Source: Gemmatimonadota bacterium (GTDB taxonomy: Bacteria; Gemmatimonadota; Gemmatimonadetes; Longimicrobiales; Gaopeijiaceae). Taken from it: DNA of 64,000 nucleotides. Position numbers and translations under genes: made by a program. Positions within the stretch are counted from its first letter, which is position 1. Every line of letters begins with the position of its first letter. The notes below the pieces were generated by a model. The model was not told where the DNA came from, made no database searches, and worked only from the letters and a program-made list of their open reading frames with translations. This document shows positions 35,556 to 44,896 of this stretch, piece by piece. The stretch is from contig JAUIKL010000001.1 in NCBI GenBank assembly GCA_030430625.1, forward strand, positions 124,001 to 188,000, written 5' to 3'.

Positions 35556-38500
35556 CTCAGTCGCTGCTCGGGCGGGTGGCGTCGGTGGTGGCGCGGCTCG
35601 GTCCCTGGCTCGGGGTGGCCTCGCTCTGGCTCTGGAGTGCCGCGGACGGGCCGTGGCCGATCGTCGTGGCCGCCATCGTACTCCCCGTGGCGGCCATCGT
35701 GCGCCCCGGTCGGGCGAAACGCCGTCTCTGGGGGGTCGGTTGGGCGGTCGTCACCTGTGGCATCGTGGTGGCTTTGTATGCGGAACGCCAGGTCGACTAC
35801 GTCTTGAGCGACTGGGACGCCTACTGGACCGATCAGGTCGATCGGGTCGACGGGCTCCTGCGTCGTGAGTTGGAGGACCAGCGGCGGGAGGCGGGCGCCC
35901 GCATCGCCGACGCGCTCCTGGCCGATTGGGTAGAGCTGGATCGGCTTCCCGGGCAGGCCGAGCTGGTCGAGCTGAGGGACGAGGACAGGATCGCCGCCAT
36001 CGCCCTCTTCGAGTCCGACGGCACCCCGGTTACCTGGAACGGTCTCCATCGGGGCATGATCCCGGAGGACGTCCAGGCGGGAGTCCGGCGGTGGTCGTAC
36101 CGGGACCTCCCGCTCTTCGGGTACTTCTACGTCACCGCGAGACACGACGACGGGCGTGTCGTCATGGTCGCCTATCTCCTCCGCGCCTCGCTCCCGGACG
36201 GGATCGACGCGAACATGCGCAACCTGGCGCGCAACTTCGCCCGCGAGTCCGGGGAGCAGATCCGGGTCACCGAGGGTGACCCCGGGCCGGCCGACTGGTT
36301 GTGGGACTTCGAACTGGACGACGATCGGCTGCTCTCCGTCGCGCTCGAACCTCCGGTGCCGGAGGTTCGAGCGGCCGAGATTCGCGCACTCTGGGCAACG
36401 CGCGTCGCGCTCCTCGGTGCCCTCGCCTGGCTTCTGTTCGCGCTCGCGGGCACGGCACGTCTCGACGAGAGTGCGGCGGCGATGGCCGCGCTCGTGGCGG
36501 GAGCCTTCTGGGCGCCCCTCCACGCCTGGACCCTGTGGAGTACCGCCTTCGTCGACGGAACGGGAATGATCGGACCGCTTCCGATCGGACGGGCGGCCCT
36601 CCTGGTGGCGGCGCTCTTCGGCGTGTGGGCGGTCGTGCCGAAGAGCCGCCTGCGCTTCCCGCCGTGGCTCGTCGGTGGTGTCGCGGCCGTCCTCCTGCCG
36701 CTGACCCTGACCGCCCTCCGTGGCCTGATCGAGCCGGCGACCCTCCTTGCCGGTCGAGGCCCCTGGATCGGGGTCGAACTCGTGGCGGTCGGACCGACCG
36801 CGTTGTTGTGCGGCTGGCTCCTCCTGCGGGTGCGGGCCGAGGAGCGGGCGCTCCCGATCTTCGTCGGCGCCGGCGTCCTGGCCGCCGTGATGGCCGGGCT
36901 CGTCGGATGGCGGGTCCTGAGCACCGGGGACGCCTCCGCGCTCTGGACCGCCGCGTGGGGACTCCCGTACGCTCTGGCGGCGTGGGGGATCGGCCCCGGG
37001 GTGGGCCTTCGCCGTCGCCTCATAGCCGCCTCGGTATCGGTCGGCCTGGCCGCGACGGCGGTCGTCCCGACGATGTGGGGGTGGACCGTCGACGCGCGGA
37101 TCACCGAGGGCGAGGAGCGCCTGACTCGGCTCAACGCCGTAGAGGACGTCGAGCTGGAGGAGCGGCTGATCGACTTCGCCTACATCGCCGACTCGCTGGA
37201 TGCGGCCGGGGCCGAGGATGTCGCCATTCTCTACGACGGCTGGCGGGAGAGCGGGCTGTCCCGCATCGGGTACCCGGTTCGCCTCCAGCTCGAGGAGCGC
37301 GACGGGTCGCCCGGCGAGGGTCTCAGGATCGGGGTGCCCGACGACGAACCCGAACCGTACCAGGCCCAGCTGCGCCTCGGTCGCCAGGTCGGCGGGGTTC
37401 GCCTCTCCCAACTCGACCGGGACGACGCGCGGTACATCCTGACCTCGGCCCTGCCGAACGACCGCATGGTCACCGCCGTCGTCCCCCCGTTCCCGGAGAC
37501 CTCGGGGCGGGCCGGGCTCGGACCTCTCGTGCAGGGGCTGGTCGGCGCCGATACCGAGGCCCTCACGGTCATCGCGCTCCCGGAGGGGCAGGTCGCCCCC
37601 AACGTGGTTGCCCGGTCCGCGACCGCGCGCGGTTGGCAGGTCGATGTCGGGCTCCGCTTCTCGAACGGACCCGCGTACCACGCCATCTACGACGTCCGGT
37701 TGCCCGGGCTCGCCCTGACGATCGCGCGGGCCGTGCTCGTCCTCGTCCTCGACCTCGCTGTCGCTCTGGCCTTCGTCCTCCTAGGGCGCGGCCTGCTCCA
37801 GGAGATCGACCGGGAGCGGATGAGGCTGTCCGGCCTGGTGATTTCGTTCCGCGCCCGGGTGACCCTGGCCCTCTTCGGCTTCTTCGCTCTGGCCAATGCG
37901 ATCTTCGGCACGGTGGCCTACCAGGCGCTGAGCGAGGCTTCCCGTCGATCCACTCAGGTGATCGCCGAGCGCGTCGTTGACGACGCGGCGGGGTGGTACA
38001 TCACCCTGGACGGCCAGATGGCTCGACTCGCCAATCAGGTCGGGGCCGAACTCCTCGAGTACCGGGCCGGGGAGTTGAGCGAAGGCTCGGTGGAGGAGTT
38101 GGTCGACCTCGGCTTGTACGAGGGGTGGATGCCCTTCGAGATCCACCGGGAGCTGGACGGATACGACGCCGTCCGGGCGGTGCACGAGACCTCCGTCGGT
38201 CCGTGGGAGTACGTCACTGCGTACCGTCGTCTGCCCGACGGGGACGTACTCGCGGCGCAGGTCCCGCTGCAGGCGGGCACGAGTGCCCTCCAGACGACGG
38301 ATCTCATCGAGCTTCTCTCCTTCGTCATCCTGCTCGGGGGTGCCCTGTCCTTCGCCCTGGCGATGGTCGCGGGCCGCGCGCTCACCCGGCCGATCCGCGC
38401 CCTCCAGATCGCTTCGGAGAGCGTCGGCTCCGGGGACCTCGGACTCCGCCTGCCCGCTCATCGCCAGGACGAATTCGGAGCCGTGTTCAGGGCGTTCAAC

Positions 38501-39568
38501 CGGATGGTCGGGCGCGTTCGGAGGGCGCGAAGGCAGCTCGTCCGGACGTCGAAGCGGACACAGCTGATCATGGACGAAGCCGCCGTCGGCATGGTGGCCC
38601 TCGACCCCGAAGGACGGGTGACCCTCGTGAACCCGCGCGCCGAAGAGTTGATGGGCACGGAGGTGTTCGTCGACCGACAGCTGCCGGCGAGCGGAGCCCT
38701 CGGAGAGGAGCTGATCGCCTGGATCGAGGCGTACCTCGGGGGTGCCGAGGACGAGGCCACCCAGGACTTCAGCGACGGTGAACGGCGCCTGAGGGTTCGG
38801 GCCCGTCGACTCGGAACGTTCGGGACCCGCAGAGGTGTGGTCGTGGCCCTCGACGATGTGACCGACGAGCTGCGCGCCGAACGTGTCCTCGCCTGGGGTG
38901 AGATGGCCCGTCAGGTCGCGCACGAGGTCAAGAATCCTCTCACCCCGATCAAGCTGAGCATCCAGCACGTTCGTCGTGCCTGGGACGACGGGCGCCCTGA
39001 CTTCGAGGAGATCCTGATCCGGAACGCGGACGCCATGCTCATCGAGATCGACCGCCTGGCGGAGATCGCGCAGTCGTTCAGCCGCTTCGGAGCGCCGGGC
39101 GACACCGTGGAGCCCCTCACCGCCGTCTTCGTCGGGGACGTCATTTCCGAGGTGATGACGCTCTACGGCAGCGCGACCTCGCCGGTCCACTTCGAACGCG
39201 ACGTTGCCGAGGGCCTCCCCCCGGTCGTTGGTCGCAACGCCGAACTGAAGGAAGTCCTCGTGAACCTGCTCGAGAACGCCCGCCTCGCCAGCCCAGAGGG
39301 GACGCGTGTGCTCGTGCAGGCCCGGAGGGGTGAAGCCGACACCGTCGAGGTCTCGGTCGTGGACGAGGGGGTTGGGATTCCCGAAGACGTACTCCCGAGG
39401 ATCTTCGAGCCGCAGTTCAGCACGCGGTCGACGGGAACCGGACTCGGCCTGGCGATCGTGAAACGGGTCGTCACGGCATGGGGGGGTGAAGTTCGGGCGG
39501 CCTCGGAACCGGGGCAGGGGACGACCGTGACCGTCGAGCTTCCGGTGTGGGCTGGTCCCGAAGGGTAG
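35537..39568 (+). CDS. very large NtrY-like membrane histidine kinase
   Basis: 1343 residues. N-terminus: three membrane segments (about 20-85); a sensor region (about 90-290); a cluster of about eight membrane helices (about 290-510); a second extracytoplasmic region (about 520-715); further helices (about 720-800); a third sensor segment (about 805-915); a helix; then HAMP (TRPIRALQIASESVGSGDLG), PAS (MDEAAVGMVALDPEGRVTLV), HisKA with the phospho-acceptor His1129 (QVAHEVKNPLTPIKLS), and HATPase_c (NLLENARLA, VDEGVGIPED, GTGLGLAIV). The kinase core is NtrY-like. No response regulator is adjacent; the NtrC-family gene at 47207 is a candidate partner. The ATG at 35537 overlaps the divergent creatininase start; a GTG at 35576 is an alternative. 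Confidence 0.92.
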   Translation: MSDVVTSQSLLGRVASVVARLGPWLGVASLWLWSAADGPWPIVVAAIVLPVAAIVRPGRAKRRLWGVGWAVVTCGIVVALYAERQVDYVLSDWDAYWTDQVDRVDGLLRRELEDQRREAGARIADALLADWVELDRLPGQAELVELRDEDRIAAIALFESDGTPVTWNGLHRGMIPEDVQAGVRRWSYRDLPLFGYFYVTARHDDGRVVMVAYLLRASLPDGIDANMRNLARNFARESGEQIRVTEGDPGPADWLWDFELDDDRLLSVALEPPVPEVRAAEIRALWATRVALLGALAWLLFALAGTARLDESAAAMAALVAGAFWAPLHAWTLWSTAFVDGTGMIGPLPIGRAALLVAALFGVWAVVPKSRLRFPPWLVGGVAAVLLPLTLTALRGLIEPATLLAGRGPWIGVELVAVGPTALLCGWLLLRVRAEERALPIFVGAGVLAAVMAGLVGWRVLSTGDASALWTAAWGLPYALAAWGIGPGVGLRRRLIAASVSVGLAATAVVPTMWGWTVDARITEGEERLTRLNAVEDVELEERLIDFAYIADSLDAAGAEDVAILYDGWRESGLSRIGYPVRLQLEERDGSPGEGLRIGVPDDEPEPYQAQLRLGRQVGGVRLSQLDRDDARYILTSALPNDRMVTAVVPPFPETSGRAGLGPLVQGLVGADTEALTVIALPEGQVAPNVVARSATARGWQVDVGLRFSNGPAYHAIYDVRLPGLALTIARAVLVLVLDLAVALAFVLLGRGLLQEIDRERMRLSGLVISFRARVTLALFGFFALANAIFGTVAYQALSEASRRSTQVIAERVVDDAAGWYITLDGQMARLANQVGAELLEYRAGELSEGSVEELVDLGLYEGWMPFEIHRELDGYDAVRAVHETSVGPWEYVTAYRRLPDGDVLAAQVPLQAGTSALQTTDLIELLSFVILLGGALSFALAMVAGRALTRPIRALQIASESVGSGDLGLRLPAHRQDEFGAVFRAFNRMVGRVRRARRQLVRTSKRTQLIMDEAAVGMVALDPEGRVTLVNPRAEELMGTEVFVDRQLPASGALGEELIAWIEAYLGGAEDEATQDFSDGERRLRVRARRLGTFGTRRGVVVALDDVTDELRAERVLAWGEMARQVAHEVKNPLTPIKLSIQHVRRAWDDGRPDFEEILIRNADAMLIEIDRLAEIAQSFSRFGAPGDTVEPLTAVFVGDVISEVMTLYGSATSPVHFERDVAEGLPPVVGRNAELKEVLVNLLENARLASPEGTRVLVQARRGEADTVEVSVVDEGVGIPEDVLPRIFEPQFSTRSTGTGLGLAIVKRVVTAWGGEVRAASEPGQGTTVTVELPVWAGPEG

Positions 39569-39662
39569 GGGCCAGGCGACATCGCTCTGGAACGATGCGT
39601 CCCGTGCGGACTATGCTTCAGAGACGGACGCGACTCCGCCCCGACCCCTCGCCTCCCCGCTG

Positions 39663-40307
39663 ATGCCGGATACGACACTCGGTTTGCCCGCCCGCCCGCG
39701 CTCGCTCGGAGAGCCGTCCGCGACGGCACGTGGAGGACACCCGCCCGACATCGAACGGTGGTTGAACGAGGGGGTCGAATCCCTCTCGGAACGGTGGATC
39801 GAGGAGATCCTGTCTCGAGACGACGACCCACCAGCGGAGCGGATCCGGATCGTCCATAGATTCGCCCGGCTCATCGTCCGGCTTCTCCCCATGATGCTGG
39901 GGCAACACCGCGTGCAGCTCAGACCGATCTGGCTGCGGACGGCGGAACTGTACGGGGCGGTGGCGGTGAAGCGCGGATTGGCGGCAGGTGAAGCGATCGA
40001 AGAGATGCACGTGCTCCGGGAACTCGTGATTCGGAAGCTCTATCTCGAAGCGCCGATGGACGGCTCGACCGCATGGCCGATGCGGGAGATCCTCCGGCTG
40101 AACCGGGCTCTGGATCAGGCGGTGACCCAGGCGAGCATCGGGCACACCGACACACTCTTCTTCGACTTCTTCGGGCCCTCGGGTGGCCGCGCCATCCTCG
40201 ACGGTGAGGACTCGCTGGCGGAGGTCGAACGCCAGTTGGAGGGAATCGCTGCGGAGGTTCGAGAGCACTTCGACGTGACGCTCGCCGACCCCGGAGACGA
40301 GCACTGA
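39663..40307 (+). CDS. RsbR N-terminal (RsbRD-like) domain protein
   Basis: 214 residues, all helical after a disordered 30-residue lead: IERWLNEGVESLSERWIEEI, a central RIVHRFARLIVRLLPMML, then AAGEAIEEMHVLRELVIRKL and ILRLNRALDQAVTQASIGHT. This pattern is that of the RsbRD_N domain (RsbT co-antagonist sensors), though no STAS or kinase domain follows. It may be a stand-alone sensor or adaptor for the kinase just upstream (94 nt), which is inference. Confidence 0.55.
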   Translation: MPDTTLGLPARPRSLGEPSATARGGHPPDIERWLNEGVESLSERWIEEILSRDDDPPAERIRIVHRFARLIVRLLPMMLGQHRVQLRPIWLRTAELYGAVAVKRGLAAGEAIEEMHVLRELVIRKLYLEAPMDGSTAWPMREILRLNRALDQAVTQASIGHTDTLFFDFFGPSGGRAILDGEDSLAEVERQLEGIAAEVREHFDVTLADPGDEH

Positions 40308-40339
40308 GCGAACGCGCCGGTGCGCCGCCCCTCGGGGAC

Positions 40340-41731
40340 ATGCCGCCGGACGAATTCCGCAGCCACGCCGAGGCCGTCGGCCGCTGGATCGCCGGGTATC
40401 TGGAGCACACCCGGAACATCCCGGTCTACACCTCTCCCGAGCCCGGCTTCCTGAAGTCGCGCCTGCCCGACGAGCCTCCGGGCGGCGGGGAGGCGATGGA
40501 GGTGATCCTCGAGGACTTCCGGCGGGATGTCGTTCCCGGACTGACCCACTGGAACCATCCGTCGTTCTTCGGCTACTTCGCCACCTCGGCGTCGGCCGCG
40601 GGGATCCTGGGTGAGATGCTCTCCGCGGCTGTCAACGTGAACGCCATGGTGTGGAAGAGCGGACCGGCGGCCACGGAGTTGGAGGACGTTTCGACGGACT
40701 GGCTGCGACGGATGCTCGGCCTGCCGGGTCGATTCGAGGGTGTGATCAACGACACCGCCTCGTCCTCGACCCTGTACGCGCTCGCCGCGGCGCGGAACCG
40801 GGCGTACCCCGACGCCCACGCTCACGGATTGTTCGGACAACGACCCGGTCGGGTGTACGCCTCGGAGCAGACCCACTCCTCGGTGGAGAAGGCGGCTCTG
40901 ACGCTCGGCCTCGGGCGCACCGGGTATCGCGCCATTCCGACCGACGATCGCTACCGACTCGACGTCTCGGCGCTGAAGATGGCAATCGAGGAGGACCGAG
41001 CCGCGGGCTTCGTCCCTGTGGCCATCGTGCCCACCCTCGGGACCACATCGGTGGCCGCGATCGACCCGGTGGCCGAGGTCGTCGACATCGGTCGTGAACT
41101 GGGAGTGTGGGTGCACGTCGATGCGGCGTACGGCGGGCCCGCCGCCCTCGTCCCCGAGGTCGCCCAGCGATTCGCGGGGTGGGAGGGAGCCGACTCGATC
41201 GTGGTGAACCCGCACAAGTGGCTCTTCACCCCGATGGACTGCTCGGTCCTCTACTGCGCTCACCCGGAGGAGCTGGTCAGGACGTTCTCCATCGTTCCCG
41301 AATACCTCTCCACGGCCGAGGGGGCCGAGACGCGGAGCCTGATGGACTACGGTGTCTCCCTGGGCCGCCGCATGCGCTCCCTCAAGCTCTGGTTCGTGAT
41401 GCGCTACTTCGGCCGGTTCGGCCTGCGGGCGCGGATCGAAGAACACCTGCGGCTGGCCGAACTCTTCGCCTCGTGGGTCGAGGCGTCGGACGAGTGGCAC
41501 GTCGCGGCGCCCGTCGAGTTGGGTCTCGTCGCCTTCCGCCACGTCGAAGGGGACGATCGGAACCACGCGATCATGGCCCGGGTCAACGCATCGGGGCGGG
41601 CCTTCCTGACCCATACGGCCGTGGACGATCAGGTCGTGCTCCGCCTCGCCGTGGGCAACGTCAGGACGACTGAGGACGACGTCGCCGACGTCTGGGCGCT
41701 CCTCCAGGATGCGGCGGCCGCCTCGGGCTAG
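40340..41731 (+). CDS. group II PLP-dependent amino-acid decarboxylase (AADC/TyrDC-like)
   Basis: 463 residues. HPSFFGYFATSASAAGILGE, the PLP phosphate loop (INDTASSSTLYALAAAR), YASEQTHSSVEKAA (aromatic ring stacking His), VPTLGTTSVAAIDPV, VHVDAAYGGPA, and the PLP-lysine motif VNPHKWLFTPMDCS; C-terminal FGLRARIEEHLRLAELF. It fits aromatic-L-amino-acid decarboxylases, which make amines such as tryptamine or tyramine, but glutamate or other decarboxylases of the group cannot be excluded. It follows the RsbR-like gene by 32 nt. Confidence 0.9.
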   Translation: MPPDEFRSHAEAVGRWIAGYLEHTRNIPVYTSPEPGFLKSRLPDEPPGGGEAMEVILEDFRRDVVPGLTHWNHPSFFGYFATSASAAGILGEMLSAAVNVNAMVWKSGPAATELEDVSTDWLRRMLGLPGRFEGVINDTASSSTLYALAAARNRAYPDAHAHGLFGQRPGRVYASEQTHSSVEKAALTLGLGRTGYRAIPTDDRYRLDVSALKMAIEEDRAAGFVPVAIVPTLGTTSVAAIDPVAEVVDIGRELGVWVHVDAAYGGPAALVPEVAQRFAGWEGADSIVVNPHKWLFTPMDCSVLYCAHPEELVRTFSIVPEYLSTAEGAETRSLMDYGVSLGRRMRSLKLWFVMRYFGRFGLRARIEEHLRLAELFASWVEASDEWHVAAPVELGLVAFRHVEGDDRNHAIMARVNASGRAFLTHTAVDDQVVLRLAVGNVRTTEDDVADVWALLQDAAAASG

Positions 41732-41744
41732 TGGGCGCGACCCC

Positions 41745-42158
41745 TCAGGCGCCGAGCTCCGAGAGCGAGGGTCTCGCCAGGAACATGAGGAGCGCGGCCG
41801 CGGCTCCTCCTGCCAGCACCCAGTAGGCAGTCCCCGTGAGCATGCCCAGGGTGACGAGAACCAGACCACCCGACTCCATCAGAGCCATCGGCACCAGGAT
41901 CGCGAGACGGTATTGAGCCAGCCGTGCGTCGTCCTCGACGTCCCGTGGGATGGCCGCGATCATGGATCGCCTGAGGAGGAGTCCCGCGCCCATGTAGACG
42001 ACCACACCGGCGCCGACCCACGGCATGATGTGTGGATCGAGGCTCGCCACTTCGAGGACCCCGGCGGTCATGAGTCCGAAGAGGAGGAGCGTGTAGAGGA
42101 CCACGCCCCCGACGAGCGCACCCCAGACGAGTTTCAGCTGGTCGAGACCCTGGTCCAT
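41745..42158 (-). CDS. small four-helix membrane protein, unknown
   Basis: 137 residues with four hydrophobic helices (about 10-32, 44-62, 84-106, 110-130) and the sequence MPWVGAGVVVYMGAGLLLRR. No family recognised. It has a plausible promoter upstream and faces comM divergently. Confidence 0.7.
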   Translation of the reverse strand: MDQGLDQLKLVWGALVGGVVLYTLLLFGLMTAGVLEVASLDPHIMPWVGAGVVVYMGAGLLLRRSMIAAIPRDVEDDARLAQYRLAILVPMALMESGGLVLVTLGMLTGTAYWVLAGGAAAALLMFLARPSLSELGA

Positions 42159-42215
42159 GGAACCCTCGGTGGGTGGATCGATCCGCCCTCGTCGGTGCGC
42201 GGGCGCACCTCGAAG

Positions 42216-42244
42216 ATCGTACCGGAGGGGGGAAGGGGGCGCAA
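42216..42244 (-). promoter_or_regulatory. promoter of the small membrane protein gene
   Basis: Minus strand: TTGCGC (42244-42239), 17 nt, TACGAT (42221-42216); about 50 nt of leader before the ATG at 42158. Confidence 0.4.
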
Positions 42245-42285
42245 TTTCGCATGGCTCCGCCCGTCCGGTCCCGAGACCGTCCGGG

Positions 42286-43809
42286 ATGATCGCACGGATT
42301 CACACGGCCGCCGTGGTCGGCGTCGAGGCCGTCTCGGTGGTGGCCGAGGTGGCGCTGGCCTCTGCGCTGCCCTCGTTCACCGTCGTCGGCCTCCCCCAGG
42401 GGAGCGTGCGCGAAGGGCGGGAGCGTGTCGCGTCGGCCCTGAGGGCCAGCGGATTCGAACTCCCGCCCAAGCGGATCACCGTCAACCTCTCGCCCGGCGA
42501 TCTCCGGAAGGAGGGTACCGGCTTCGACCTCCCGATCGCGCTGGGTATCCTCGTAGCGAGCGGCGTCGTTCCCGACGAGTCGGTCCAGCGGGTCCTCGTC
42601 GTGGGGGAGCTGGGACTCGACGGGACGCTGAAGGGCGTGCGGGGTGGGCTTCCGGTGGCGGCCCACGCGGCCCGGACCGGCCGGGGCATCATCGTGCCCT
42701 CCGCCACCGCACCCGAAGCCGCCCTGCTCCCGGGATCGACGGTCTTCGGCTGCGAAGACCTCGGGGCCGTGGTCGGTCACCTCCGCGGTGACCGACCGCT
42801 GTCCGAGCATCGATCCCCGCCGCGGGCGGGTGCACGGGGGGCACCGGCCGCGCGGGTTCCCGATCTGGCCGACGTCCGGGGGCAGGTCGGGGCGAAACGC
42901 GCCCTGACGATCGCTGCGGCGGGCGCCCACAACCTCTTGTTCGTCGGCCCGCCCGGAGCAGGCAAGACGATGCTTGCCTCGACGCTGCCGGGCTTGCTGC
43001 CGAAACTCGCGCCGGACGAGGCGCTCGAGGTCGCCCGCGTGCGCTCGGTGGCCGGAGCGGGCAATCAGGTCGGGTTGCCACGATCGCCCCCCTTCCGGGC
43101 CCCCCACCACACCGCCAGCTACGCGGCCCTGATCGGAGGTGGGCGTCCCGTCCGGCCCGGAGAGCTGTCCCTCGCGCACCGCGGCGTGCTCTTCCTGGAC
43201 GAACTCCCCGAGTTCTCGCGGAACGTCGTTGAGGCTCTCCGACAGCCCCTCGAAGACGGCTTCGTCTCCGTGAGTCGGGTTTCGGGCACGATTCGTTTTC
43301 CCGCTCGAGTGCAGCTGGTCGTCGCAATGAACCCCTGCCCGTGCGGGATGGCCGGGCTCGACGACGGGCGGTGTACTTGTTCGGCTTCCGTCGTGGACCG
43401 ATATCGGCGGAGGTTGTCGGGGCCCCTCCTCGACCGCATCGACATCGTCTGCCCGGTGCCGGCTCTCCGCCCCGACGACGTGATGCCGGGGCGCACCGGG
43501 GGGGCTTCGTCGGAGCGCGTGGCCGAGGCCGTCGAAGAGGTCCGGCTTCGACAGCGGGCCAGGGGGTACGAGGGAGGTCGCACCAACGCCGAGATGACCC
43601 CCCGGGACCTGCGGGCGGCCGGCCGGTTGGACGAGGAGGGGCGGCGCCTTCTCGAGGTGGCCGTCGACCGGATGGGCCTGTCGGGCCGGGGTGCCGATCG
43701 ATCGGTCCGGGTGGCCCGCACGATCGCGGATTTGGACGGTTCGGAGTCGATCGGCGCGAAGCACGTCGGAGAGGCCCTGCAGTATCGTCGTTCGTGGGGC
43801 CGGTCGTGA
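42286..43809 (+). CDS. comM: YifB/ComM-family Mg chelatase-like AAA+ ATPase
   Basis: 507 residues. N-terminal LonC-like domain (about 1-170: SFTVVGLPQGSVREGRERV, ITVNLSPGDLRKEGTGFDLP), AAA+ core with Walker A VGPPGAGKTMLA and Walker B GVLFLDELPEFSR, then the C-terminal Mg_chelatase_C domain (VPALRPDD, RVARTIADLDGSE, EALQYR). ComM is a branch-migration helicase in natural transformation. I use the ATG at 42286 (MIARIHTAAVVG), the canonical start; an upstream ATG at 42157 adds 43 atypical residues. Confidence 0.94.
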   Translation: MIARIHTAAVVGVEAVSVVAEVALASALPSFTVVGLPQGSVREGRERVASALRASGFELPPKRITVNLSPGDLRKEGTGFDLPIALGILVASGVVPDESVQRVLVVGELGLDGTLKGVRGGLPVAAHAARTGRGIIVPSATAPEAALLPGSTVFGCEDLGAVVGHLRGDRPLSEHRSPPRAGARGAPAARVPDLADVRGQVGAKRALTIAAAGAHNLLFVGPPGAGKTMLASTLPGLLPKLAPDEALEVARVRSVAGAGNQVGLPRSPPFRAPHHTASYAALIGGGRPVRPGELSLAHRGVLFLDELPEFSRNVVEALRQPLEDGFVSVSRVSGTIRFPARVQLVVAMNPCPCGMAGLDDGRCTCSASVVDRYRRRLSGPLLDRIDIVCPVPALRPDDVMPGRTGGASSERVAEAVEEVRLRQRARGYEGGRTNAEMTPRDLRAAGRLDEEGRRLLEVAVDRMGLSGRGADRSVRVARTIADLDGSESIGAKHVGEALQYRRSWGRS

Positions 43810-43866
43810 CGAAGTTCGTCGATCTCGAGCGGTTGGATCCGCGTGGGCGAGCGGCGACCTTTCCTG

Positions 43867-44850
43867 ATGAACCAAGCCGACGGGGGATCGGGGAGTGGAG
43901 CCGAGCCGGATCCGGGCACCCTCCTCCTGGTCCTCGCCTTCCTGTCCGTCTACCTCATCTGGGGGTCGACGTACCTCGCGATCCGCTTCGCGATCGAGAC
44001 GATTCCGCCCTTTCTCATGGCGGCGGTTCGTTTCCTCGTGGCCGGCGTCCTCCTCTACGCGTGGGCACGACTTCGCGGGGTCCCGAAGCCGACGCCGGCA
44101 CAGTGGTGGGGTGGGGCGGTGTCCGGCACGCTCCTCCTGGCGGGTGGAAACGGGGGGGTCGTCATCGCCGAGCAGTGGGTGCCGTCGGGGCTCGTTGCCC
44201 TGATCGTGGCCACGGTCCCCCTCTGGCTCGTCCTCCTCGACTGGGCGTTCGGCGCCGGTGAGCGGCCGTCCGGGAGGACCACACTCGGGCTGCTGATCGG
44301 TTTTGCGGGTGTCGGTGTCCTCGGCGGGGCCGAGGGCCTCGGGGCTGGCGGGGACACGCGGGAGATCCTGGGTGGGGCGATCGTCGTGCTCGGCTCACTC
44401 TGTTGGGCCGGTGGCTCTCTCTACTCCCGCTACATGAAGAACCCTCCGCGGCCGCGGATGCTCGTCGCCTCCCAGTTCCTGTGCGGAGGGCTCGTCTTCG
44501 TGGTGTTGGCCACCGCCTTCGGTGAGTGGGGCTCGTTCGATCCTGCGGCCGTCTCCCTCAAGTCCGCCCTCGCCCTGGTCTACCTCATCCTCTTCGGTGC
44601 GCTCATCGGCTACGCGGCGTACATCTGGCTGCTGACGGTCGTTTCGCCGGCCCGTGCCGGGACGTACGCCTACGTCAATCCGGTCGTGGCGATGCTGCTC
44701 GGGTGGGCCCTGGCCGATGAGCCCCTGACCTTCCGCTCGGGCGTCGCGGCCGCCATCATCCTCGGGTCCGTGGTGATGATCACATCCGATCGGGCCCGCA
44801 CCGTCCAGCGCCCGATCACTCGTACGCCGTCGATCGCCCGGGAGGTCTGA
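43867..44850 (+). CDS. EamA/DMT-family transporter
   Basis: 327 residues with ten predicted transmembrane helices in two EamA repeats. First repeat starts VYLIWGSTYLAIRFAIETIP, second near LCWAGGSLYSRYMKNPPRPR; conserved GALIGYAAYIWLL and the terminal PVVAMLLGWALADEPLTFRS. Likely exporter of a small metabolite; substrate unknown. A GTG at 43843 is an alternative start. It follows comM by 57 bp. Confidence 0.9.
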   Translation: MNQADGGSGSGAEPDPGTLLLVLAFLSVYLIWGSTYLAIRFAIETIPPFLMAAVRFLVAGVLLYAWARLRGVPKPTPAQWWGGAVSGTLLLAGGNGGVVIAEQWVPSGLVALIVATVPLWLVLLDWAFGAGERPSGRTTLGLLIGFAGVGVLGGAEGLGAGGDTREILGGAIVVLGSLCWAGGSLYSRYMKNPPRPRMLVASQFLCGGLVFVVLATAFGEWGSFDPAAVSLKSALALVYLILFGALIGYAAYIWLLTVVSPARAGTYAYVNPVVAMLLGWALADEPLTFRSGVAAAIILGSVVMITSDRARTVQRPITRTPSIAREV

Positions 44851-44896
44851 CATCTTCCGCTTCCAGCAGCCGACTCCGATCGACTCCGGTTTCGTC

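Noticed and set aside
35474-37681. 735-residue minus-strand open frame opposite the kinase
   Set aside because: Antisense shadow with Arg/Gly/Pro-rich low complexity.
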